Program-made: the position numbers and the translations under genes
Assembly: GCF_003234445.2 (NCBI RefSeq)
Contig: NZ_CP126269.1
Span: forward strand, 310,001-374,000
Direction: 5' to 3'
Source of the DNA: Curtobacterium sp. MCLR17_036
GTDB taxonomy: Bacteria; Actinomycetota; Actinomycetes; Actinomycetales; Microbacteriaceae
Length of the DNA: 64,000 nucleotides
Shown here: positions 34,609 through 42,826 of the stretch, piece by piece
Position numbering within the stretch: position 1 is the first letter of the stretch
Layout of the letters: every line of letters begins with the position of its first letter
Notes under the pieces: model-generated
What the model was told of the DNA's origin: nothing
What the model saw: only the letters and a program-made list of their open reading frames with translations
Databases searched by the model: none

Positions 34609-35592
34609 TCACGGCCAGCGGGCCGCGCGCCGGTTCCGTTCTGCCTGCTGCGCCGCGTTGTAGTTGCGGTCGCGCACGTACTGCCGTTGAGCCTTCTCGT
34701 CGCGGTGCTGCGCCTCGGCGCTGATGATCTCCCCGACGATCCCGAGGCCGAGTGCCCACGCCTTGCGCGTGGACTGCCGCCGCTGCTGGACCGCGGCCGC
34801 CGCTGCGGCCTGCTGCGCGGTGGTGTGGGCGATCTGCGCGTCCCGGTGGGCGCGGAACTGCTGCTCGGCCTCCTCGTACCCGGGCGGGACGGTGAGGAGC
34901 GCGTCGTCGAACCGTTCGGCGAAGCGAGGCGGTGCCCCCGTGACGCGGAGGAAGAGCTGCGGGAACAGGTACAGCGCCATCCCGTAGACGGGGTGCGCTT
35001 CCTCGGCGAGGAGCGTCGCTCCGGTCGTCTCGATGTACTCGGGAGCAGGCGGCGTCTGCGGCTCGGTCACGGCTCGGATCTTCCAGCTGAGCGTCACGAC
35101 GAAGCTCAGCACCGTCTGCATCGACTCCAGTGAGGGGCCGTGGGCGTCGACCTGGTGGAGTGCCACGCGGTCGACGGTCTCGAGGTCGTCGAGCCAGTAC
35201 GGGAAGAGTGCGGCGGAGATGTGCTGCCGCACGTCCCACGCCCTGCGGTTGCGCTCGGTCCAGTCGGCGATGTCGAGCACCTGTACCGCGCGGTTGACCT
35301 CCACAGCCATGCTCCGTCGGTACAGGGCGGCGATGAAGGCATCGAGCTCAGCGGGTTCCGGTGGCTCTCCACCGAACCAGCGGGCGTGCGCGTCGAGGAA
35401 AGCGTCCCAGTCGTGTCGGAGACGCTCGAGTGGGAAAGAGGCGCGGGGCACGGCACCGGGATGTCGCGGCGGTCGGTGGTGCATGCAGCGCCCCGACCGG
35501 TCCCAGGTGAAGCCGAGGTGCGCGGACGGCACCGAGCAGTTGAGCGGCAGCGGCACGACGCCCCCTTCGAGATCGATGGTCGATCCGGCCAC
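34609..35592 (-). CDS. unrecognised accessory protein with Gln/Ala/Arg-rich C-terminus
   Basis: 327 residues, no signal peptide. The N-terminal two thirds looks like a helical globular domain (DWTERNRRAWDVRQHISAAL, ESMQTVLSFVVTLSWKIRAV). The last 90 residues form a likely coiled coil with runs of Ala/Gln (TTAQQAAAAAAVQQRRQ) around a weakly hydrophobic stretch (KAWALGLGIVGEII). The start is uncertain: a GTG at 35592, with later Met codons possible. No family is recognised. It is convergent with 33663-34484. Confidence 0.55.
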   Translation of the reverse strand: MAGSTIDLEGGVVPLPLNCSVPSAHLGFTWDRSGRCMHHRPPRHPGAVPRASFPLERLRHDWDAFLDAHARWFGGEPPEPAELDAFIAALYRRSMAVEVNRAVQVLDIADWTERNRRAWDVRQHISAALFPYWLDDLETVDRVALHQVDAHGPSLESMQTVLSFVVTLSWKIRAVTEPQTPPAPEYIETTGATLLAEEAHPVYGMALYLFPQLFLRVTGAPPRFAERFDDALLTVPPGYEEAEQQFRAHRDAQIAHTTAQQAAAAAAVQQRRQSTRKAWALGLGIVGEIISAEAQHRDEKAQRQYVRDRNYNAAQQAERNRRAARWP

Positions 35593-35693
35593 CCTATTCG
35601 ATGCGAGACATGCTCAGGCGGCCCCCGATCCGCCCTCGCTGCGCTGGCGTGCTGGTCAGCGCCGTGCCGCCGTCGGGCCGGGGCCCGGTTCCG

Positions 35694-36134
35694 TCAGACC
35701 TGCGCGGCTCGGTGGTCGTACGCCAGCGGCAGCAGGTCGCGTGCGGCGACGCTCACCAGCCCGTCCGGACCGGGCAGGACTACGCGGATGTCCGGGTGGA
35801 GGTCGACGAGGACCTGGCGATCACGACCGCAGGGGCTCGTCACGCCCCGGCCGTGGTTGCCGACCGCGACGATCGCGGTGAGCTCGGTCGCGCCGCCGGC
35901 CCGTGCGGCGCCGATGGCGACGAGCTCGGCGCAGGGGCCGCCGGTGAAGTGGTGCACGTTCACGCCGGCGAAGACCCGTCCGTCGGCGCTGCGCACGGCC
36001 GCACCCATGGTGTGCACGCCGTCCTCGTCGGGGCCGGCGTCCGTGGTGGCGTCGATGGTCGAGCGGGCGACCTCGATGAGCGCGTGGTCGTCGTCGGTCA
36101 GCGCGGCCGCAGAGGCGGGCAGGTCGGTCGACAT
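35694..36134 (-). CDS. blasticidin-S-deaminase-like cytidine deaminase family protein
   Basis: A 146-residue protein with marked similarity to fungal blasticidin S deaminase: GVNVHHFTGGPCAELVAIG (zinc Cys and catalytic Glu in PCAE), then NHGRGVTSPCGRDRQVLVDLHPDIRVV. In the family the second zinc motif is PCGxC. Here the second cysteine is Asp (PCGRD), so one of the three zinc ligands is replaced. A working Cys-Cys-Asp site or a changed function are both possible. The start follows a TACGGT box. It may inactivate a nucleoside antibiotic, but this is inference. Confidence 0.8.
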   Translation of the reverse strand: MSTDLPASAAALTDDDHALIEVARSTIDATTDAGPDEDGVHTMGAAVRSADGRVFAGVNVHHFTGGPCAELVAIGAARAGGATELTAIVAVGNHGRGVTSPCGRDRQVLVDLHPDIRVVLPGPDGLVSVAARDLLPLAYDHRAAQV

Positions 36135-36140
36135 GGTCCG

Positions 36141-36146
36141 ACCGTA
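36141..36146 (-). promoter_or_regulatory. -10 box of a leaderless deaminase transcript
   Basis: TACGGT on the minus strand, 6 nt before the ATG at 36134. Confidence 0.5.
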
Positions 36147-36184
36147 CTGCCACGAGGGCGTCGACCGGTGGACAGCACCTCGGA

Positions 36185-37036
36185 TCAGCCGAAGGCGCTG
36201 GCCGCTCCGACTCGCAGGAAGTCGAGCTTCTCGGCGTCGGGTCCGGCGGCTGCGCAACTGTAGAGCACGATCTTCACGTCCGTGTCCGGGACGACCATGA
36301 CGTCGCAGTCGAGGACGACGTCGCCGACCAGGCGGTTGTGCACGGTCTTCGTGAGCGTGGTGTGTGCCGCTGCCCGTCCCTCGCTCCAGAGCAGGTCGAA
36401 CCGGGGGCTGCGCGCACGGAGGTCGCCGACGAAGGCGCGGAGGTCGGCGTCCTGCCCGAACAGCGCGACGGATCGGCGGAGATCGGCGACGAGGGCCCGT
36501 TCGAACTGGTCCGACCCGCCGTGCGCCGTCGCGATGCCCGCGACGGAGTCGTCGACGAACGTCTGGACCAGCAGGTTCTGCGCCGGGTCGGCGAGGACGG
36601 ACGGGCTGTGGAACAGGCGCTGCCACAGCGGCGTCGAGTCGAGCAGGGACCAGTCCGCGGCGAAGACGGCGACCGGGAACGCGGCCAGGCGGGACACCAT
36701 CCGCTGCACGCCGGGCGGGACGTGGCGGGAGACCGCACCGGCCACGGGCGGAGCGATGCCGGCTGCGCGGTGCAGCAGGTCGTGCTCGACGCGGTTCAGC
36801 TGCAGGGCACGGGCGAGTGCCACCGTGACCTGTGCCGACGGTGCGCGGAACCGTCCCTGCTCCAACCGTGTGACGTAGTCGACGCTGACGCCGGCGAGCT
36901 GGGCCACCTCCTCCCGTCGCAGGCCCGGGGTGCGTCGACGTCCGTACGGCTCGAGGCCGACGTCCTCGGGGGCCAGGCGTTCCCGCCAGGCGCGCAGCAG
37001 GCCGCCGAGGTCGGAGTCCACGGGGTGCTCGTCCAC
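36185..37036 (-). CDS. XRE-family regulator with MmyB-like ligand domain
   Basis: A 283-residue regulator. The helix-turn-helix (about 20-80) reads TPGLRREEVAQLAGVSVDYVTRLEQGRFRAPS, a sequence typical of this group. The C-terminal domain (about 105-275) has the MmyB PAS-like pattern (VFAADWSLLDSTPLWQRLF, PRFDLLWSEG), thought to bind a small, possibly fatty-acid-like ligand. The GTG at 37036 has GGGAGG upstream. These regulators usually control a divergent oxidoreductase gene, and here a divergent SDR follows. Confidence 0.88.
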   Translation of the reverse strand: MDEHPVDSDLGGLLRAWRERLAPEDVGLEPYGRRRTPGLRREEVAQLAGVSVDYVTRLEQGRFRAPSAQVTVALARALQLNRVEHDLLHRAAGIAPPVAGAVSRHVPPGVQRMVSRLAAFPVAVFAADWSLLDSTPLWQRLFHSPSVLADPAQNLLVQTFVDDSVAGIATAHGGSDQFERALVADLRRSVALFGQDADLRAFVGDLRARSPRFDLLWSEGRAAAHTTLTKTVHNRLVGDVVLDCDVMVVPDTDVKIVLYSCAAAGPDAEKLDFLRVGAASAFG

Positions 37037-37165
37037 GGTGCCATCCTCCCCGACTGGCGGCGCCGCAGGGAGGGAGCGGCCTTCCCTGGCTGCGGTGGCC
37101 GACCAGACCCACGCTGGTCGCAGGCACGGCACACCGTGCTGACCACGACGACGAGGAGCCCACCC

Positions 37166-37858
37166 ATGACGACCACCCTGATCACCGGCGCGAACACGGG
37201 CATCGGGTTCGAGATGGCCCGGCAACTGACAGCCGCGGGTCACGACGTGTGGATCGGCGCACGGGACCTCGACCGGGGCCGCGCCGCCGCCGAGGCGCTC
37301 GGGGCACACACCGTCCAGCTCGACGTCACCGACGACGGGTCCGTGGCGGCAGCCGTCGCGCTGCTCGGGGACCGCGTCGGACGGCTCGACGTCCTGGTGA
37401 ACAACGCCGGGGTCCTCGGCGAGGTCGCTCCGCCGGCGGAGATGACCGTCGACCAGATCCGTGCGGTCTACGAGACGAACGTGTTCGGTCTGGTCCGCGT
37501 CACCCGCGCGTTCCTGCCGCTGCTCCGACGCGGAGCACACCCGTCGGTGGTCAACGTCACCAGTGGACTCGGGTCGTTCACGCTGACCGGCGACCCGCAG
37601 CGGGTCGAGTCGCAGTACCCGCTCGCCGCCTACGGCTCGTCGAAGACGGCCGTGACGATGCTGACCATGCAGTACGCCAGGACGATCCCGGACATCCGCT
37701 TCAACGCGGTCGATCCGGGCCAGACAGCCACCGAGTTCACCGGGGGACTCGGTCACACCGTCGAGCAGGGCGCGTCCGCGGCGGTCCGCATCGCGACGCT
37801 CGGAGCAGCGGCGCCGACCGGCACCGCGACCGATGCGGACGGCACCCTGCCCTGGTGA
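37166..37858 (+). CDS. short-chain dehydrogenase/reductase
   Basis: A 230-residue classical SDR. The cofactor motif is TGANTGIG, the NNAG motif is LVNNAGV, the catalytic Ser is in NVTSGLG, and Tyr-x3-Lys is YGSSK. The Asn of the tetrad is in YETNVFG. Probably NADPH-dependent, judging from the basic GARD after strand 2. CGAGGAG precedes the ATG. It is divergent from the MmyB-type regulator, its presumed controller. The substrate is unknown. Confidence 0.9.
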   Translation: MTTTLITGANTGIGFEMARQLTAAGHDVWIGARDLDRGRAAAEALGAHTVQLDVTDDGSVAAAVALLGDRVGRLDVLVNNAGVLGEVAPPAEMTVDQIRAVYETNVFGLVRVTRAFLPLLRRGAHPSVVNVTSGLGSFTLTGDPQRVESQYPLAAYGSSKTAVTMLTMQYARTIPDIRFNAVDPGQTATEFTGGLGHTVEQGASAAVRIATLGAAAPTGTATDADGTLPW

Positions 37859-37880
37859 CCGACCCCGTACGCGGGAACGA

Positions 37881-37909
37881 CTGAGGGCCGCCCATCGGGC
37901 GGCCCTCAG
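37881..37909. terminator. terminator after the SDR gene
   Basis: CTGAGGGCCGCCC-ATC-GGGCGGCCCTCAG is a perfect 13-bp stem. It can also end the opposite-strand tRNA transcript. Confidence 0.85.
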
Positions 37910-37916
37910 TGTCGGA

Positions 37917-37986
37917 GCGAGTGACGGGAATCGAACCCGCGCTACCAGCTTGGGAAGCTGGAGTTCTACCATTGAACTACACTCGC
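37917..37986 (-). tRNA. tRNA-Gly, anticodon CCC
   Basis: A full cloverleaf on the minus strand: acceptor GCGAGTG/CACTCGC, anticodon stem CCAGC/GCTGG enclosing TTCCCAA (anticodon CCC), and T arm GGGTTCGATTCCC. It decodes GGG. CCA is not encoded. Confidence 0.95.
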
Positions 37987-38184
37987 GCACCCCGCCGAGC
38001 GGGACGTGGCAAGCCTAGCGGATTCTCCGCTGGAAGCCAGCCGAGCGCGCACCGTGCGCCGTCCTGCCGAGGTGATCCGGGCCTCCCGTGTCTCCGCTGT
38101 GAGCCCGCCGGTCCGACGGACACGTGTCGTCGGCGTGTGTACCGTCCAGGGAGTCCGAGCGCCAGCAGACCGAGGAGGACCCGG

Positions 38185-39273
38185 ATGGTCAGGCATCCCC
38201 TCATCGACGACGTGGTGGGCACAGCCCTCGTGGTCGACTCCGCCTCGCCCGTCGTGTGGCTGACGGAGGCGTTCGCGTCGCTGCTCCGTCGCGCCGCCGA
38301 CGCCGGACGCACGGTCGTGCTCCGCACCGGCCAGGAGGCAGCCATCACCCCCGCCCTGCGGCACGCGCTCGGCGCGTACGGCGCCGCGTGGGTCGTGGCC
38401 GGCCCCGACGGACGCCTGCGGGACGGGCGGACGGGGGTCGCCGCCTCCGGCGTCGAGGACTTCGTGCACGTCGCCCCCGAGCTCGTGGGCGCACCCGCAC
38501 CGGAGCACCCGGTGTCCGACGGCTCGGTCCGCCAGATCAGCATCGACCTGACCCTGCGCCACCACCCGGAACGCGCGGTGGACATGGGGTCCGCGATCGA
38601 GGCCCTGTGCCACACGGTCGGCACCTGCCCGACGCGCTGGGGCACGGCCGAGCCGCTCGCGGTGCCGTGGGACCGCTGGGTCGTCACGCAGTACGCGAAG
38701 CACGAGGCCCCCGGGGTCTCCACGTCGTACGCGGTGGGCGAGGGGTTCTCGGCGACGATGACCGCCCACCTGGTGGACGGCGTGGTCGTCGAGACGATGT
38801 CGGCCGCCCTGACGGTCCCCGAGGCGGACGCCGACCCCGACCTGGCGGACCGGCTCTTCGCCGCCGTGCAGCAGGTCGCCGACCAGGTCGTCCCGGTCTT
38901 CGGCGTCGTCATGCAGCGTCGCGGAGACGCCGACCACCTGGTGCGGGCGGTCTCGCACGGGGAACCGACGCCGCTCGCCGTGGTCGTCGGCCCGGAGGCC
39001 GTCGCCTTCCTCGACCGCGACGGCACCTGGCCACCCCAGCGCACGACGATCGCGTCCTTCGGGACCCGGACCGGTGCCGGCACCGACGACGGCGGCATGA
39101 TCATCCGGTTCGAGGACGGCTGGGAAGCCCTGGAGTCGTTCCTCGACCGCATCGACGAGGACCGCTTCCTGCGGCTCGTCGGCGGAGCGCCGCTCGACCC
39201 CGCACACGACGAGGGTGCCCTGGACGGCCACGTCCGCGAGTCCCGGGTGGCGGGCGGTCGCGGTGCCGCGTGA
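38185..39273 (+). CDS. uncharacterised protein, possibly DUF6177-like
   Basis: 362 residues, soluble, no signal peptide. The N-terminal part (HPLIDDVVGTALVVDSASPVVWLTEAFASLL) and the central DGSVRQISIDLTLRHHPERAVDMGSAIEALC, with GTAEPLAVPWDRWVVTQYA, recall the DUF6177 proteins that in Microbacteriaceae accompany type VII secretion genes. No ESX gene is visible here, and my family assignment is from memory. The start is fixed by GAGGAGGAC. It overlaps the next gene by 11 nt, so the two form an operon. Confidence 0.6.
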   Translation: MVRHPLIDDVVGTALVVDSASPVVWLTEAFASLLRRAADAGRTVVLRTGQEAAITPALRHALGAYGAAWVVAGPDGRLRDGRTGVAASGVEDFVHVAPELVGAPAPEHPVSDGSVRQISIDLTLRHHPERAVDMGSAIEALCHTVGTCPTRWGTAEPLAVPWDRWVVTQYAKHEAPGVSTSYAVGEGFSATMTAHLVDGVVVETMSAALTVPEADADPDLADRLFAAVQQVADQVVPVFGVVMQRRGDADHLVRAVSHGEPTPLAVVVGPEAVAFLDRDGTWPPQRTTIASFGTRTGAGTDDGGMIIRFEDGWEALESFLDRIDEDRFLRLVGGAPLDPAHDEGALDGHVRESRVAGGRGAA

Positions 39274-39610
39274 CGTCACGATCCTCTGCCGGCAGCCGGT
39301 GGAGACGCGCGAGGTCGCCGAGGCGCTCCTGCTGCACGACGAGACCTGGGGCGTGCGTGCCCTCGACGACGGCCCGATGATGCAGGTCTGCCGTGACGCC
39401 GGTCACCCGGTCATCACGGTGCTCGGGGTGCGCCGCGTGGACGCCCCGGACGAGGTCGAGCGGATCCTGCCGGACGCCCCGCCGATCGCCACCCCGCTGT
39501 GGTGGGTGGACACGGTGACCCCGGCGGGTCCGGACGGTGAGTCGGGCATCTCCGCCGCGCTCGAGGCCGCGCTGGACCTCGACGCGGTGTGCATCGTGCA
39601 CGGGGACTGA
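39263..39610 (+). CDS. small uncharacterised protein coupled to the preceding gene
   Basis: 115 residues from the GTG at 39263, which overlaps the preceding stop by 11 nt. It reads VPRDVTILCRQPVETREVAEALLLHDETWGVRALDDG onward, a compact alpha/beta pattern with two cysteines. No family recognised. The overlap suggests that its product works with the upstream protein. Confidence 0.6.
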   Translation: MPRDVTILCRQPVETREVAEALLLHDETWGVRALDDGPMMQVCRDAGHPVITVLGVRRVDAPDEVERILPDAPPIATPLWWVDTVTPAGPDGESGISAALEAALDLDAVCIVHGD

Positions 39611-39752
39611 CGGTCCGCCACCTGCCCCGACGAGCCCGCGCTCCGTGGATGCCCGCCGCGCCGCCCGCGCTCACCGCACCCCCAGAAGTGGTCAGAACTC
39701 ATCTTCCGAGACCCGTCGGTACGCGACCGGGTCCTACGGTGTGAACACCCGA

Positions 39753-39786
39753 GCCGACGAGCCGGGCGCGCACGCTCCTCGTCGGC
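39753..39786 (+). other. hairpin in the surface-protein leader
   Basis: GCCGACGAG and CTCGTCGGC, 16 nt apart, 28 bp before the GTG at 39815 and shortly after a TACGGT -10-like box (39735-39740). It may stabilise the 5' leader. Nothing else is seen in 39611-39814. Confidence 0.4.
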
Positions 39787-39814
39787 GCCGCTCTTCTCAC
39801 TGAACAGGGCTCCA

Positions 39815-42751
39815 GTGCGTACACAACTCCAGCAGCGTGCCGTCGCGCGCGCTCGCACCATCCTCACCGGCGTCGTCGTCGCCGGGCTGGCGGGCGTCGC
39901 GCTCGTCGGCGCCGGCACGACCTCGGCCTCCGCCGCGGCTCCCGCGCAGACGACCTTCGTGAACGAGGGGTTCACGGGCGTCAGCGCCGGCGACGCCTAC
40001 ATCCTGCCGTCCACGCAGTCCGGCGCGGCGAACGTCGCCTGCCTCACCGCGCGTCCGGCCGGTGGCACGTCGAACACCGGCTCGGTGCCGACCTGCGCCG
40101 GCACCGCGGACGCCGACGGACGCGGGGCGCTGCGCCTGACCGGCGCCGTGAACAACCAGGCCGGCGGCATCGGCGCGACGCAGTCCGTACCGATCACCAA
40201 GGGCATCGACGCGGTCTTCGACAGCTACCAGTACAACGGCACCTCGGCCGACGGCATCGTCTTCTACCTCGCCGCGACCGACCCGTACAACCCCGCCGTA
40301 CCGGAGCGCATCGGCTACCTGGGCGGGTCGCTCGGCTACAGTGCGAGCACCGCGAACAACGCGCAGGGCATGTCCCACGCGTACCTCGGCATCGGCCTCG
40401 ACCGCTTCGGCAACTTCGGCAACCGCGAATTCGGCGGTACCGGGTGCACCGCTGACGCCGGCACGAACCGCACGCTGACGGCCAACGCGGTCACCGTCCG
40501 CGGTCCGGGCAACGGCGGCACCGGGTACTGCGTGCAGTCCCGGACGGTCGTGAACGGCTCGCTGAACAAGACCGGCGTCACCGACCGCGCGCAGGCGAAG
40601 GTCCCCGTCGAGATCGTCATCAACCCGACCACGTCCACCCTGGCCGCGCAGGAGAACACCGCGATCACGGTGCCCGGCGGGCAGTACGCCGTCGTCTTCA
40701 CGTCGATCGGTGGCACGCAGCAGGTCGTGCGCGGCGCGCTGCCGAAACTGACGAGCGGCAACGCGGCGAACGTCGACCCGTCGTGGGTCGACCCCGCCAC
40801 CGGTTACCCCTACAAGCTCACCTACGGCTGGGTTGCGGGCACCGGCGGACAGAACGACGTGCACGAGGTCAACTACCTCCGTGCCACGACGATCGCGGGT
40901 CCGGTCCCGGCCCTGACCGCCAGCACGGGAGGCACGGCGAAGGTCGCGCACGCCGGCTCGGGCACGTACACGGTCACCCCCACCGTCTCCGCCGACGGTG
41001 GCTCCGAGTCGCAGCTCGTCCGCGCCACCACCACCTTCCCCGCCGGCGTCACGCCCGACGTGACCGCCGTGACCGGCGCCGGCTGGACCTGCGCGCCGCC
41101 CGTCGGCCGGGTCGTGACCTGCGACCAGGCGGTCGACGCCGCCTCGCCGGTCCAGCCCGGCACCGACCTGCCGACGCTCTCGATCCCGTACACGGTGACC
41201 GGCGCCGCACGGACGACGACGATCTCCACCGTCCTCGCGTCGACCGACGCCGAGGCCGTCACGGTCACCCGTGACCTGACGGTGCAGCCGCAGGGCACGA
41301 CCGTCACGGCCGCCGACGTCACTGCGACCGTCGGGGACACGGTCCGACTGACCGCGGAGGTCGCCTCGTCCGAGCAGACCGGCGCGACCGCACCGACCGG
41401 CACCGTGACGTTCCGCGACGCCGAGACGGGCGCGGTGCTCTGCACGGCGTCGATCGTCGACGGCGTCGCGTCCTGCCCGACGCCGACCTCGACGGTCGGG
41501 ACGCGCGGGATCACCGCCTCGTACGACGGCGATGCCGACCACGCGGCCGCCACCGGCACCGCGGCGCTCGCCACCACGAAGGTCCCGACCGCCGTCACGG
41601 TGGGCACGACGCCCGAGGCCCCGTCCTACGGCGCGCCCGTCACGCTCGACGTCACCGGACCGGTCGCGGACGCGTCCGACACGGTGCCCGCCCCGACCGG
41701 GACGATCGAGTACCGCGAGGGCTCCACCGTGCTGTGCTCGACGACGCTCCCGGACACGAGCTGCGTGGCCGACGGCCTGCGTGCCGGTACGCACACGGTG
41801 GTCGCCGTCTACTCCGGTGATGCGTTCCACGCGGGCTCGACGTCGGTCGCGATCGACCTGCCGGTGCGCAAGGCGACGACCGAGATCGGCCCGGGCACCG
41901 GTCCGGGCACCGGCGGCGAGCCGGGCGCTCCCGACACCACGGTGACGGTGATGCACGGCGAGACCGTCACGCTGGACACCCCGCAGGTGCCCCGTGACGC
42001 CACCGGCACGATCGAGTACCGGACCGAGGACGGCACGGCGCTGTGCACCGCGACGCTGCCGACCACGTCGTGCGCGATCCCGACCGACCTGCACGGCGGC
42101 GAGTACACCGTGCACCCGCACTACAGCGGCGACGAGGACCACGAGGCCGCCGACGGCGCGCCATTCACGCTCGTCGTGACCGCACAGCCGACCGAGCTCG
42201 TGGCGAGCACCGACACCGCTGCGCCGCAGGTCGGCACGGCCGTCCGGCTCACCGCCTCGGGCCTGCCCGCCGGCGCGACCGGGACGGTGACCTTCACCGC
42301 TGCGGACGGCTCCGTCCTGTGCACGGTCACCCTGCCGGAGACGAGCTGCACCACCGACGCCCTGCCCGAGGGCACGAACACGGTGACCGCGACTTACAGT
42401 GGTGACGTGTCCTACGCGGCGTCGAGCAGTGCCCTGCGCATCGTCGTCGCGGCGGCCCCGGTCGTCGTCGAGCCGGGCACCGACCCGACCTCGCCCGCGG
42501 AGCCCACGGAGCCGTCGGACGAGCCGACCGCTGCGCCGTCGGGCACCGCGACACCGTCGGCCTCGGCCGCACCCGTGGCACCGTCGGTCTCCACCGCGCC
42601 GGCGGCACCGGACGCCGACGGGCAGCTCGCCTTCACCGGCGCTCCGGTGGCAGTCGGCACCGGCATCGCCCTGGCGGTCGCCCTGCTGCTGGCCGGCCTC
42701 GGCGTCATGGCCGTCCGACGGGCACGGACCGCCCGCGCCGGCACGGAGTAG
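39815..42751 (+). CDS. cell-wall-anchored lectin/Ig-like repeat surface protein
   Basis: 978 residues. A signal peptide (1-44) precedes an L-type-lectin-like domain (about 48-330, including DGIVFYLAATDPYNP and SHAYLGIGLDRFGNFGN), a conserved single-Cys region, and four Ig-like (Big_3) repeats between about 500 and 890, each with a disulfide pair such as VLCTVTLPETSC and an ending like YSGD-x3-A. A Pro/Ser/Thr-rich wall spacer follows. The C-terminus is LAFTG, a hydrophobic helix and RRARTARAGTE, the LAXTG-type signal of class E sortases. It probably binds glycans at the cell surface. The GTG start has no clear ribosome site. Confidence 0.85.
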   Translation: MRTQLQQRAVARARTILTGVVVAGLAGVALVGAGTTSASAAAPAQTTFVNEGFTGVSAGDAYILPSTQSGAANVACLTARPAGGTSNTGSVPTCAGTADADGRGALRLTGAVNNQAGGIGATQSVPITKGIDAVFDSYQYNGTSADGIVFYLAATDPYNPAVPERIGYLGGSLGYSASTANNAQGMSHAYLGIGLDRFGNFGNREFGGTGCTADAGTNRTLTANAVTVRGPGNGGTGYCVQSRTVVNGSLNKTGVTDRAQAKVPVEIVINPTTSTLAAQENTAITVPGGQYAVVFTSIGGTQQVVRGALPKLTSGNAANVDPSWVDPATGYPYKLTYGWVAGTGGQNDVHEVNYLRATTIAGPVPALTASTGGTAKVAHAGSGTYTVTPTVSADGGSESQLVRATTTFPAGVTPDVTAVTGAGWTCAPPVGRVVTCDQAVDAASPVQPGTDLPTLSIPYTVTGAARTTTISTVLASTDAEAVTVTRDLTVQPQGTTVTAADVTATVGDTVRLTAEVASSEQTGATAPTGTVTFRDAETGAVLCTASIVDGVASCPTPTSTVGTRGITASYDGDADHAAATGTAALATTKVPTAVTVGTTPEAPSYGAPVTLDVTGPVADASDTVPAPTGTIEYREGSTVLCSTTLPDTSCVADGLRAGTHTVVAVYSGDAFHAGSTSVAIDLPVRKATTEIGPGTGPGTGGEPGAPDTTVTVMHGETVTLDTPQVPRDATGTIEYRTEDGTALCTATLPTTSCAIPTDLHGGEYTVHPHYSGDEDHEAADGAPFTLVVTAQPTELVASTDTAAPQVGTAVRLTASGLPAGATGTVTFTAADGSVLCTVTLPETSCTTDALPEGTNTVTATYSGDVSYAASSSALRIVVAAAPVVVEPGTDPTSPAEPTEPSDEPTAAPSGTATPSASAAPVAPSVSTAPAAPDADGQLAFTGAPVAVGTGIALAVALLLAGLGVMAVRRARTARAGTE

Positions 42752-42765
42752 CCGCCACGAACGAG

Positions 42766-42797
42766 ACCGCGCACCGGGTGTCCACCCGGTGCGCGGT
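42766..42797. terminator. terminator between convergent genes
   Basis: ACCGCGCACCGGGT and ACCCGGTGCGCGGT with a 4-nt loop, perfect 14-bp stem, followed by CGTCGTC. Confidence 0.85.
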
Positions 42798-42826
42798 CGT
42801 CGTCTCCGCGGCAGTCACCGTGTGCG

